Shown: in pieces, positions 52,041-59,799 of the stretch | How positions within the stretch are numbered: position 1 is the stretch's first letter | How the letters are laid out: each line of letters opens with the position of its first letter | Assembly: GCA_036504595.1 (NCBI GenBank) | Contig: DASXUX010000042.1 | Location: 372,001-436,000 of the forward strand | Origin: DASXUX01 sp036504595 | GTDB taxonomy: Bacteria > Planctomycetota > SZUA-567 > H5-PLA8 | Direction of reading: 5' to 3' | DNA: 64,000 bases | Program-made: the position numbers and the translations under genes | The notes under the pieces: model-generated | The model's database searches: none | Told to the model about the DNA's origin: nothing | The model's input: the letters and a program-made list of their open reading frames with translations, nothing else

Positions 52041-53264
52041 ATGCAAAGCACTGAAGTTCAGCCTCAAAGCCCTCTGATTTCCGACACCGAAGTCCACGCA
52101 CGCCGCAGACGCGGCCTGTTGTTTTTGGGCATCGCGTGCGCGGCGGTCGGCTGCACCATGGCGCTCCAGCTCGGGCTGAACGCGAATTTCGTCGTCGATG
52201 AGATGCACCTCTCCGGTCAGCAGCAAGGCATCCTCGAAGGTTTTCGCGAAAGCTGCGGCATCCTGGCGCTGGGTGTCCTGGCTCTGATGGCGTGGATGCC
52301 CGAACCGATCATCGCCGCGCTGATGCTGGTGCTGCTGGGCCTCGGCGTCGGATCGTATACCTATGTCGATACCTTCACGTGGCTGATCATCAGCAGCGTC
52401 ATCTGGAGCCAGGGACTGCACGTCTGGATGCCGCTGCCGAACTCGATGACGCTCGCGCTAGCCGAACCCGGCAAGGCCGGCCACCGGCTCGGCCAGATCC
52501 AAGCCGCCGGAAACGTGGGATCGGCCGCGGGGCTGATCGTCGCGCTGGTGCTGACAGGCTCCGGCTTTCATCTTCGCCCCATGTATTTGATCGCCGGCGC
52601 GGCGGCGCTGCTCGGGTGCGCGGCATGCTTTGGCATTCCGCGCCAGATGAAAGCCGAACGTCCGCGCTTGGTGTTCAAACGCAAGTACTCGCTCTACTAC
52701 CTGCTCTGCTTCCTCGAAGGCTGGCGCAAACAGATTTGCCTCACCTTCGCCGGCTATCTGCTCGTAAAGAAATACGGCACGCCGCCGCAAACGATGCTGC
52801 TGCTCTGGATCGCCATCAATGCGGCCGGCTGGTTCGTGGCTCCGCGCGTCGGCCGCTGGATTGATCGCGCCGGCGAGAAGCGCACACTCGTTTTTTATTA
52901 CATTTCCCTGACCGCGTTCTTCGTTTCGTACGCGCTGATCGAAAGCCGCTATTTTCTGTGGGCCCTGTTCATCGTGGACAATGTCTTCTTCGTCTTCACA
53001 ATGGCTCTCACCACGTACGTCAATCGCATCGCACCGCAGGAAGAACACACCCCCACACTGAGCATGGGCGTGGCGATGAACCATATTGCCGCCGTGACGA
53101 TGCCACTGGTGGGCGGACTGCTCTGGGACCGCTTCGGCTACAAATGGGCGTTCCTGACCGGCGTGATTACGGCCGCACTAAGCATTGTCGTGGCGCAGAA
53201 GCTCCCGTCGCGCGAACGGCTCGCGGAAGCGCCGGCGCTCGCCGCACCGGCCGGGGCGAAGTGA
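52041..53264 (+). CDS. Major facilitator superfamily transporter
   Basis: 407 residues with about 12 hydrophobic segments. A loop between helices 2 and 3 and one after helix 6 (RQMKAERPRLVFKRKYSLYY) match the MFS layout; conserved motif A (GxLaDrxG) is only weakly visible in PRVGRWIDRAGEKR. GGGAG lies just before the ATG. Downstream of the LacI-controlled hydrolase gene with a terminator between, so cotranscription is uncertain. Substrate not deducible; a sugar or sugar derivative is likely from context. Confidence 0.83.
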   Translation: MQSTEVQPQSPLISDTEVHARRRRGLLFLGIACAAVGCTMALQLGLNANFVVDEMHLSGQQQGILEGFRESCGILALGVLALMAWMPEPIIAALMLVLLGLGVGSYTYVDTFTWLIISSVIWSQGLHVWMPLPNSMTLALAEPGKAGHRLGQIQAAGNVGSAAGLIVALVLTGSGFHLRPMYLIAGAAALLGCAACFGIPRQMKAERPRLVFKRKYSLYYLLCFLEGWRKQICLTFAGYLLVKKYGTPPQTMLLLWIAINAAGWFVAPRVGRWIDRAGEKRTLVFYYISLTAFFVSYALIESRYFLWALFIVDNVFFVFTMALTTYVNRIAPQEEHTPTLSMGVAMNHIAAVTMPLVGGLLWDRFGYKWAFLTGVITAALSIVVAQKLPSRERLAEAPALAAPAGAK

Positions 53265-53271
53265 AGCACCA

Positions 53272-54162
53272 TCACCACGAAAGCTGGATGCTGAGTTGCC
53301 CTCGCGTGACTTGGTCCTGATTGCGGCCCGTGAGCGCCTGCTGCACGCCGGCCATAATTCGCAGCCCTTGGTTCAGCGGCATAACCAACCCGGCCGTCGC
53401 AGCCAGCACCTCTGCTCCGCTTCCGCGCCGCACCGTGATGTTTCGATAGTTCAGTTCAACCTCCGGCTGCAGCCATTTCAGCACCTGAAAACCTGTTGCC
53501 AGGTTTGCGGTCAGCGCGCCGCGCGGATCGGTTCTGCGCGCGTTGATCGGCTGTGAGTAGCCCATTTCCGCGTTGGTGGTCCAACGGCCCCAATCTTTGG
53601 TGGCGACCAGCTCCTGCTCGACGCTCCAGAAGCCCTGCCCGCTTCCGAGCTCGCGAGAACGGCTGCGCGAGCCCGTCGGCGCGGTCGCCCCAGCGACGTA
53701 AGCGACCTCCAAGCCAAGCGCCTCGCGATTCAGAAAACGGTAGCGAGCGTTAAGCGCCGTGTCGCCAATGTTGTTTCCGCTCTCCGGACCGCGGACGCCG
53801 GGTTTGAATTCGAATCGGTTGTCGTGGACGTCATGATAGTCCGCGTGCAGCCGCAGGTCGAGATCTGGAACAACACCGACCGTGAAAAGGACAGCGGGCA
53901 GATGCGTGGCCGCCGTTCCACGCCGCCGCGTGCCACGTGAATTGTCAAAGGCGCGATTGGCGATCGAGAAGGCATACAGAAACTCGAGCTGTACATGTTG
54001 CGGGCCGATGACGGACGGATCGTCGGTGTTGAGTTTTCCGTGCTCTGGGCCGACCTCGTCGTTCGATTCCCGCTTCGTTGTCGGCGGGTTGTTGCCGTCC
54101 TCGCCAGCGGCAACCGCCGCCCACAACACCAGCGGAAGAAGGTATGCAACGCGATTGGCCAT
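53272..54162 (-). CDS. Outer-membrane beta-barrel protein (MetA-pathway type)
   Basis: 296 residues. Signal peptide LLPLVLWAAVAAG, then alternating amphipathic strands typical of a small barrel: QLEFLYAFSIANRAF, LRLHADYHDVHDNRF, GDTALNARYRFL, LGLEVAYVAGATAPTG and a C-terminal aromatic-ending strand RGQLSIQLSW. The GDT...PTG pattern fits the phenol-MetA-degradation-type transporter family. It supports a Gram-negative envelope. Convergent with the MFS gene by 8 nt. Confidence 0.75.
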   Translation of the reverse strand: MANRVAYLLPLVLWAAVAAGEDGNNPPTTKRESNDEVGPEHGKLNTDDPSVIGPQHVQLEFLYAFSIANRAFDNSRGTRRRGTAATHLPAVLFTVGVVPDLDLRLHADYHDVHDNRFEFKPGVRGPESGNNIGDTALNARYRFLNREALGLEVAYVAGATAPTGSRSRSRELGSGQGFWSVEQELVATKDWGRWTTNAEMGYSQPINARRTDPRGALTANLATGFQVLKWLQPEVELNYRNITVRRGSGAEVLAATAGLVMPLNQGLRIMAGVQQALTGRNQDQVTRGQLSIQLSW

Positions 54163-54234
54163 AGGATGAACTTCGCCCTATTCTCCTGCACAGTGGCTGT
54201 TTCAACATGAAATTGAGAGTGCCCTGAAGACCGC

Positions 54235-54298
54235 GAAGGAGCAGCAGAAAGAGCAAAAACTTTGTGCGCTCTGCGTCCCTCGCGTCTCAGCGTTGAAA
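54235..54298. repeat. GTGCGCTCTGCGTCCC repeat tract
   Basis: GCTCTGCGTCCCTCGCGTCTC and GAAGGAGCAGCAGAAAGAGC face each other in the gap between the minus-strand isomerase gene and the barrel gene. Same family as 45159-45188. Confidence 0.4.
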
Positions 54299-54304
54299 TA
54301 AGCG

Positions 54305-55168
54305 CTACACGTCGCAGATCCGGAACGCCTGCTCCAGCGACTTCAGCGGATCGCGCTTGGGGACGAATTCCTGGCCGACGAAACCTTTGTAGCCGGTTTC
54401 CACAATCGCCTTCATCACCGCCGGATAATTAATCTCCTGCGTCTCGTCGATCTCCGCTCGGCCCGGCACACCGCCGGTGTGGAAATGGCCGAGGTATTCG
54501 ATGTTCGCCTTGATCGTCGCGATCAGGTCGCCTTCCATAATCTGCATGTGATAGATGTCGTATAGAAGTTTCATGCGGGGAGAGCCGATCTTCTTGCACA
54601 CGTCCACGCCCCACGCGGTGTGATCGGCCATGTAATCTTTGTGGTTCACCTTGCTGTTGAGCAGTTCCAGGCACAGCGTCACTTTCTTCTGCTCGGCGTA
54701 GCCGGCCACACGCTTGAGCCCCAGCACGCAGTTCGCGGCGCCTTCTTCGTCGGACATTCCCTTGCGATTGCCGGACATGACGATCAGGTTCGGCAATTCG
54801 TTTTCAGCGGCGCAGTCGATGCCTTCCTTCACGCTCTGCTCAAGCTTGTCGTGGTTTTCTTTGCGGTTGAACGCATCGGAAATCGAGCCGCCGCCCGAAC
54901 TCAACATTGCGCACGTCAGGCCGTGTTTCTTCACGGTCGGGATGTCCTTCGGTCCAAGCAACTCGATCGACTTGTAGCCGATCTTCTTGGCCGCTACACA
55001 CAGTTCTTCGAGCGACATTTTGTAGCACCACTTGCTGACCGATTGGTTGATGTTGCCCTTGATCTTGTACTCGCCCTCCTCCGCAGACGCGCGCCCCAGC
55101 GCCAACGCGCCAAGCCCCGCACCGGCTGCCACGAGCGCCGTCCTGCGGCTCAACCCTTGATTCTTCAT
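54305..55168 (-). CDS. Tat-exported TIM-barrel sugar isomerase (hydroxypyruvate isomerase-like)
   Basis: 287 residues. Tat motif SRRTALVAAGAGLGALALG at the start, then the xylose isomerase-like TIM barrel: NQSVSKWCYKMSLEELCVAA, ELLGPKDIPTVKKHGLTCAM, LCLELLNSKVNHKDYMADH (metal Glu), LLYDIYHMQIMEGD (His/Asp), HFHTGGVPGRAEIDETQE and FVGQEFVPKRDP (Glu). The metal ligands of the family are all there. Isomerase or epimerase activity on a small sugar acid is likely. Export of this enzyme class by Tat is common in Planctomycetota-like genomes. Confidence 0.85.
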   Translation of the reverse strand: MKNQGLSRRTALVAAGAGLGALALGRASAEEGEYKIKGNINQSVSKWCYKMSLEELCVAAKKIGYKSIELLGPKDIPTVKKHGLTCAMLSSGGGSISDAFNRKENHDKLEQSVKEGIDCAAENELPNLIVMSGNRKGMSDEEGAANCVLGLKRVAGYAEQKKVTLCLELLNSKVNHKDYMADHTAWGVDVCKKIGSPRMKLLYDIYHMQIMEGDLIATIKANIEYLGHFHTGGVPGRAEIDETQEINYPAVMKAIVETGYKGFVGQEFVPKRDPLKSLEQAFRICDV

Positions 55169-55247
55169 GTGGTTCCCCTCCGTTTCAAAATTGAGTACAC
55201 GAGTCTATTTCGGACCGCGGATTATCCAGTGCGGATTTTGCCGCCAC

Positions 55248-55363
55248 TGGTGCCACTGGCACGCGCCCGCGTCTTTCTGCGGGCGCTTGCCAGTGCGATG
55301 TGCCGCAGCGCGTTCGCACTGGCTAAGCCGGCCAAACAGCGGCCGGCTGAGCCAGTGGCACCA
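55248..55363. repeat. 116-bp nested palindromic element with 13-bp terminal inverted repeats
   Basis: TGGTGCCACTGGC (55248-55260) is perfectly inverted at 55351-55363. Inside are GCGCCCGC / GCGGGCGC (55263-55286), GCCAGTGCGA / TCGCACTGGC (55289-55323) and GCCGGCC / GGCCGGC (55328-55347). The plan of terminal arms around internal hairpins matches the element at 22039-22177. Confidence 0.75.
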
Positions 55364-55364
55364 A

Positions 55365-56453
55365 TCAGACGAACGCCTTGAGCCTTACCGGCTGCCGCCG
55401 CGCGCCCCAGTCTCCAGGCTTTTCCAGAAACACGCCAGGACAAACCGCATCGCAGAAGCGGCAGCGGCCATCCGGCTTGAGATTCCATTCCGAAATCTCC
55501 CACGAATTCCGCCCGATCACCACCTGCCCGCACTTCGAACAGTAGGTGCTGCCGCCTTCCAGATCGTCCACGTTCCCTGTGTACACGTAATGCAAACCGT
55601 TCTTGCGCGCGATTTCGCGCGCCCGCGTGAGCGTCCGCGCAGGCGTGATGGGCTTATCGAGCATCTTCCAGTCCGGATGAAATGCCGTGAAATGCAGCGG
55701 CACGTCCGGTCCCAGGTGCTCCAGAATCCAGTGCGTCTCTTCCTCGATCTCTTTGTCTGAATCGTTCTCGCCGGTAATGAGCAGCGTCGTGATTTCCAGC
55801 CAGACTTTGGTCTCTTTCCTGATGTACTCCAACGTTTCGAGCACCGGCTGCAAATGCGCGCCGCAAATCTGCCAGTAGAAGCGCTCCGTGAAAGCCTTCA
55901 GATCGACATTGGCGGCGTCCATGTGTCGGTAGAATTCCACGCGCGGCTCGGGGTTGACTTCCCCCGCCGTCTTCGCCACTGAGTTAATTCCCAGCGCTTT
56001 GCAGGCTTGCGCCACGTCGATGGCGTACTCGTGAAAAATGACGGGATCGTTGTACGTGAATGCTACGCTCGGACAATGACTGGCCTTCGCCGAACGCGCG
56101 ACGAGCTGCGGCGAGGCTTCGTCGGCGAGCTTGTCCATCTCGCGCGATTTGCTGATGTCCCAGTTCTGGCAAAACTTGCACGCCAAGTTGCATCCGGCGG
56201 TGCCGAAGGAAAGAATCGGACTGCCTGGCAAAAAATGATTCAGCGGCTTTTTTTCGATAGGATCGATGCAGAAGCCGCTCGAATGTCCGTAGCTGGTCAG
56301 CACGATCTGATCGTTCTGCCTCGCTCGGACAAAACACAACCCCTGCTGTCCCTCGTGCAACTTGCAGAACCGCGGACACAGGTCGCACTGCACGCGGCCA
56401 TCATCAAGTTTGTGCCAGTATTTTGTCGGAGCGATGTGATTAACGATAGCCAT
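55365..56453 (-). CDS. AmmeMemoRadiSam-system radical SAM enzyme (PflA-like)
   Basis: 362 residues. N-terminal cysteine cluster (Cys23, Cys26, Cys30, Cys40), then the radical SAM CxxxCxxC at Cys88, Cys92 and Cys95 (GCNLACKFC), the GGE-equivalent GEVNPEP region and a C-terminal rubredoxin-like pair (YCSKC, CRFCDAVC). This matches the AmmeMemoRadiSam radical SAM protein. The MEMO and AMMECR1 partner genes usually found beside it are not adjacent here. Substrate unknown. Divergent from the gene at 56620. Confidence 0.88.
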   Translation of the reverse strand: MAIVNHIAPTKYWHKLDDGRVQCDLCPRFCKLHEGQQGLCFVRARQNDQIVLTSYGHSSGFCIDPIEKKPLNHFLPGSPILSFGTAGCNLACKFCQNWDISKSREMDKLADEASPQLVARSAKASHCPSVAFTYNDPVIFHEYAIDVAQACKALGINSVAKTAGEVNPEPRVEFYRHMDAANVDLKAFTERFYWQICGAHLQPVLETLEYIRKETKVWLEITTLLITGENDSDKEIEEETHWILEHLGPDVPLHFTAFHPDWKMLDKPITPARTLTRAREIARKNGLHYVYTGNVDDLEGGSTYCSKCGQVVIGRNSWEISEWNLKPDGRCRFCDAVCPGVFLEKPGDWGARRQPVRLKAFV

Positions 56454-56619
56454 ACGGTACCTCTCATCCTGACAGCTATTATTCTAACGTAAGTCATGCC
56501 GTCGAACAGGACTTCTTCAGCGCCGTATTGGCGCTGGACCGTTCAACCGGAGTACGTTGCGGGAATTCAGCCCAGCGTTATCATGCTCTCTTCCGGAAGG
56601 AAGAAGGGGGAGCAGTGCC

Positions 56620-57087
56620 ATGGCACGTGTGACGTACTCCGCGGAGACGAAAACAGGTATTCTGGAGGCCACCCGGCAGGCGCGCGAAGCCGGAAAGCCT
56701 TGGGCTGAGGCGCTGGATGCCGCCAAGGCTGCCGGGTACAGCGGCAACATCAAGAGTCTGTACCAACTCATGCTGCGCGATGAAGTCAAGAACGCGCCCG
56801 AGCCACTGGTTACCTCCCAGACGCCAAGCATTTCCACGGTCGCTTCGGCGCTCGAAAAAGAAGTGGTTTCCCGCGTCACGTCGGCCCTCAAGCAGGCGAG
56901 CGCATACGAGTACAAAGCGGTGACCCTCACCACTCAGGAATCTCCTGACGCGCAACTCAACAGCCTGGGCATCGAGGGCTGGCGCCTCGTTGCGACCGTG
57001 CCGGTCAGCACCGTGCTGCTCGAAGATGGCGCGCAAGTGACGCGCATTCAATACGTCTTCCGCCGCGAAACCTCACTCGTGAAATAG
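56620..57087 (+). CDS. DUF4177-like protein
   Basis: 155 residues from the ATG at 56620. The first half reads like a helical DNA-binding or regulatory region (TYSAETKTGILEATRQAREA, WAEALDAAKAAGYSGNIKSL). The C-terminal 55 residues carry the DUF4177 pattern (YEYKAVTLTTQES, LNSLGIEGWRLVATVPVS, IQYVFRRE). The purine-rich GGAAGAAGGGGGAG run lies 7-20 nt upstream. Function unknown. Confidence 0.68.
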   Translation: MARVTYSAETKTGILEATRQAREAGKPWAEALDAAKAAGYSGNIKSLYQLMLRDEVKNAPEPLVTSQTPSISTVASALEKEVVSRVTSALKQASAYEYKAVTLTTQESPDAQLNSLGIEGWRLVATVPVSTVLLEDGAQVTRIQYVFRRETSLVK

Positions 57088-57133
57088 TGCCACATCGATA
57101 ACATGAGCCGCAAATCTGATCTGGAGACGGCCC

Positions 57134-58567
57134 ATGCTTTACGTTGCGCTCGCACTCACCCTCGCGTTGCTTTGCTCGACCAGTTTTGCTGCCGCGCCTG
57201 AACCGTTGCCGCCCGTTCCCACGCGCCAGCAAGTGGATTGGCAGCGCGGCGAACTGACGATGTTCATCCACTTCGGCGTGAACACCTTCACCGACCGCGA
57301 ATGGGGCGAAGGCTCCGAAGACGAAAAAATCTTCAATCCAGCAAAGCTCGACTGCCGCCAATGGGCTCGCGCAGCAAAGGACGGCGGCTTCCGCATTGTT
57401 ATTCTCACCGCCAAACACCACGATGGCTTCTGTCTGTGGCCGAGCCGCCACACGGAGCATTCCGTCAAGAACAGCCCGTGGCGCGATGGGAAAGGCGACG
57501 TGGTGCGCGAGTTCGTCGAGGCCTGCCGCGCCGAAGGCATGAAGCCTGGCCTTTACCTCTCGCCATGGGATCGCCACGAAAAATGTTACGGCGATTCGCC
57601 AAGATACAACGAATTCTACCGCAACCAACTGACCGAACTACTCACCCACTATGGCCCGATTGCCGAAGTCTGGTTCGATGGCGCATGCGGCGAAGGCCCC
57701 AACGGCAAAAAGCAGGAATACGATTGGCCCGCCGTGCACGCGCTTGTCCGCAAGCTCCAGCCCGATGCCGTCATGTTCTCCGACGCGGGCCCGGACATTC
57801 GCTGGATCGGCAACGAAAAGGGCATCGCCGGCGATCCCTGCTGGTCCACGGTCGATCCGGCAAAGGTCCGCTTTCCCGGCGTCTCCGGTCCTGGAATTAC
57901 CGAGGCGCTCCAGCATGGAGACATGGGCGGCAGCGTGTGGCGCCCCGGCGAAGCCGACGTCTCCATCCGCCCCGGCTGGTTCTGGCACGCGAAAGAAGAC
58001 ACACAGGTCCGCTCTGTCGAGAACCTCATCGACCTTTACTTCCAATCGGTCGGGCGGAACAGTCTGCTGCTGTTGAACGTCCCTCCCAACCGCGACGGCC
58101 TTCTGGCGGACGCCGATGTTCAACGTCTTGCCGACTTCCGAGCCGCGCGCGAAGCGCTCTTCAACACCAATCTTGCCGCCGGCAAGAAAGCCACCGCCAG
58201 CAACGTGCGCGCCAACGATGCTACTTGTGCCGCAGATCGTGCTACGGACGGAAACCTCGACACCGCTTGGGCGACGGACGATGGCGTCACCACCGGATGG
58301 CTGGAAGTCGATCTCGGCGCACCCACCGGTTTCGAAGTCGCCCGCATCCGCGAAGACATCCGCCTGGGCCAGCGCGTCTCCGCATTTCACCTTGAGTACT
58401 TCGATGCCGGAAACTGGAAGCCCATCGTCTCGGGCACCACGATCGGTTGTCAAAAACTCGAACGCTTTCCCGCTATCACCGCCCAGCGCGTGCGCCTGGT
58501 CATCGACAAGGCGCTCGCGTGCCCGGTCATTTCGGAGTTCGCACTCTTCTCACCGCAGAGACGCTGA
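57134..58567 (+). CDS. Secreted alpha-L-fucosidase (GH29) with F5/8-type domain
   Basis: 477 residues. Signal peptide LYVALALTLALLCSTSFAAA, then a GH29 barrel: MFIHFGVNTFTDREWGEG, ILTAKHHDGFCLWPS, GMKPGLYLSPWDRHE and the nucleophile motif EVWFDGACG (Asp182). The C-terminal 110 residues (AADRATDGNLDTAWATDDG, WLEVDLGAPTGFEVARIRED) are an F5/8C/CBM32-like domain. It removes terminal L-fucose from glycans. A GGAGA ribosome site lies about 8 nt upstream. Convergent with the PilT-like gene 20 nt away. Confidence 0.92.
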   Translation: MLYVALALTLALLCSTSFAAAPEPLPPVPTRQQVDWQRGELTMFIHFGVNTFTDREWGEGSEDEKIFNPAKLDCRQWARAAKDGGFRIVILTAKHHDGFCLWPSRHTEHSVKNSPWRDGKGDVVREFVEACRAEGMKPGLYLSPWDRHEKCYGDSPRYNEFYRNQLTELLTHYGPIAEVWFDGACGEGPNGKKQEYDWPAVHALVRKLQPDAVMFSDAGPDIRWIGNEKGIAGDPCWSTVDPAKVRFPGVSGPGITEALQHGDMGGSVWRPGEADVSIRPGWFWHAKEDTQVRSVENLIDLYFQSVGRNSLLLLNVPPNRDGLLADADVQRLADFRAAREALFNTNLAAGKKATASNVRANDATCAADRATDGNLDTAWATDDGVTTGWLEVDLGAPTGFEVARIREDIRLGQRVSAFHLEYFDAGNWKPIVSGTTIGCQKLERFPAITAQRVRLVIDKALACPVISEFALFSPQRR

Positions 58568-58586
58568 CCCGCAATCCGCAACTGGA

Positions 58587-59756
58587 TCACTTCCTCCCGA
58601 ACAGCGATCCCTTCGGTTTTGCCGCCGGCGGTGGCGGCACTATCTTCGTGTTCGACGCGGCCGGAGCCGCGGGCGCGGCTGGAGCCGGCGCGGGCGGCTT
58701 TTCGATCATCGCCTGGAACCGCGCCTTGTCGTTGGCCTTGGTCATAGCATCGGCGGCTGTAACCACCTGCGCCTGGACCTTTCTGTTCAAAGCGTCGTCA
58801 AGCGTACCCATCCCGTCGGCCCCGCCGGACTGGATCATCGTTCCGAGTTTCGAGACGAAACCTTCGCGAATGGCCGCGCTGACGCCCGGTGTGCCGACCA
58901 GCACCTCATTGGCCGCGCACCGGCCGCTGCCGTCCGCCTTGTTGACCAGGACTTGCGCCGAGACGCAGCGCAGCACATTGCCCAGCATGCCGCGCACCCA
59001 CGGCTGCCGTTCGCCCGGAAACACGTTCACCAGATGCTCGACCGTCCGCGACGCTGACGCGCCGCGCATCGTCGCGAGGACCAATATGCCCATCTGCGCG
59101 ACCGTGGTCGCCATTGCGATGCTGTCCGGGGATTCGAGCGCCCCGCAGTAGATCACGTCGAAACCGGCGCGTCCCGCCTGGTAAAGCGCCGCCGCGCGAT
59201 CCTTCACGTGCTCGCCCAACTCCCGTTGAACGACCGCACAACGGTTGGGCGTGTGAACGTACTCGATGGGATTCTCGACGGTCAGGATCCGCCGCGATTG
59301 AGTCGTGTTGATTTCGTTGATCATCGCCGCGATCGTCGTGGACGCTCCGGCGCCGCTCGGACCGGTCAAGATCACCAGCCCCATGTGCGACTGGCACATC
59401 TCTTTCAGCGCCGGCGGAAGCCCCAAGTCCTGAAGCGCTGGCACCGCCAGCGGGATAAGACGGAAGACCGCGCCCATGCCGCTGACATGGCGGTAGCAAC
59501 TCGCCCGCACCCGAACCTGGCCTTCAACCGTGTGTGCAAAAAGGCACTCGCCCTTTTGCGCGCAAGCCTCCAGCGCGCCCGGCGGAGCGATCTCTTTCAG
59601 CATCGGAGCCAACACACCGTGAAGAAGCGCGGGCTCTTCCGGCACGGCGGTTGCCTGTCCCATGCGGCGCATCCGCGGCGGTTGCCCGTCAGCCAGGAAC
59701 AAGTCTGAAGCTCCGGCATCTTTGGCGCGCACCAGCAACCGATCGATTGCAGCCAT
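58587..59756 (-). CDS. PilT-family protein with degenerate ATPase motifs
   Basis: 389 residues with the PilT fold throughout. Every ATPase motif is altered: Walker A reads TGPSGAGAST, with Ala138 in the lysine position; the Asp box is TVENPIEYVH (159-168, Asn for Asp); Walker B is DVIYCGALESPD with Ala206 in place of the catalytic Glu; both His-box histidines are gone (Ile224, Arg231). The C-terminal tail is Pro/Ala-rich. It follows, on the same strand, an ATP-competent paralogue at 59800-61482. It probably acts as a non-catalytic partner in a mixed hexamer, in the manner of PilU with PilT, though that analogy is inference. Confidence 0.85.
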   Translation of the reverse strand: MAAIDRLLVRAKDAGASDLFLADGQPPRMRRMGQATAVPEEPALLHGVLAPMLKEIAPPGALEACAQKGECLFAHTVEGQVRVRASCYRHVSGMGAVFRLIPLAVPALQDLGLPPALKEMCQSHMGLVILTGPSGAGASTTIAAMINEINTTQSRRILTVENPIEYVHTPNRCAVVQRELGEHVKDRAAALYQAGRAGFDVIYCGALESPDSIAMATTVAQMGILVLATMRGASASRTVEHLVNVFPGERQPWVRGMLGNVLRCVSAQVLVNKADGSGRCAANEVLVGTPGVSAAIREGFVSKLGTMIQSGGADGMGTLDDALNRKVQAQVVTAADAMTKANDKARFQAMIEKPPAPAPAAPAAPAASNTKIVPPPPAAKPKGSLFGRK

Positions 59757-59799
59757 GACAGTTCCTCTTCAGTCGAGAAGTCCAAATGGCGCCAAGCCC

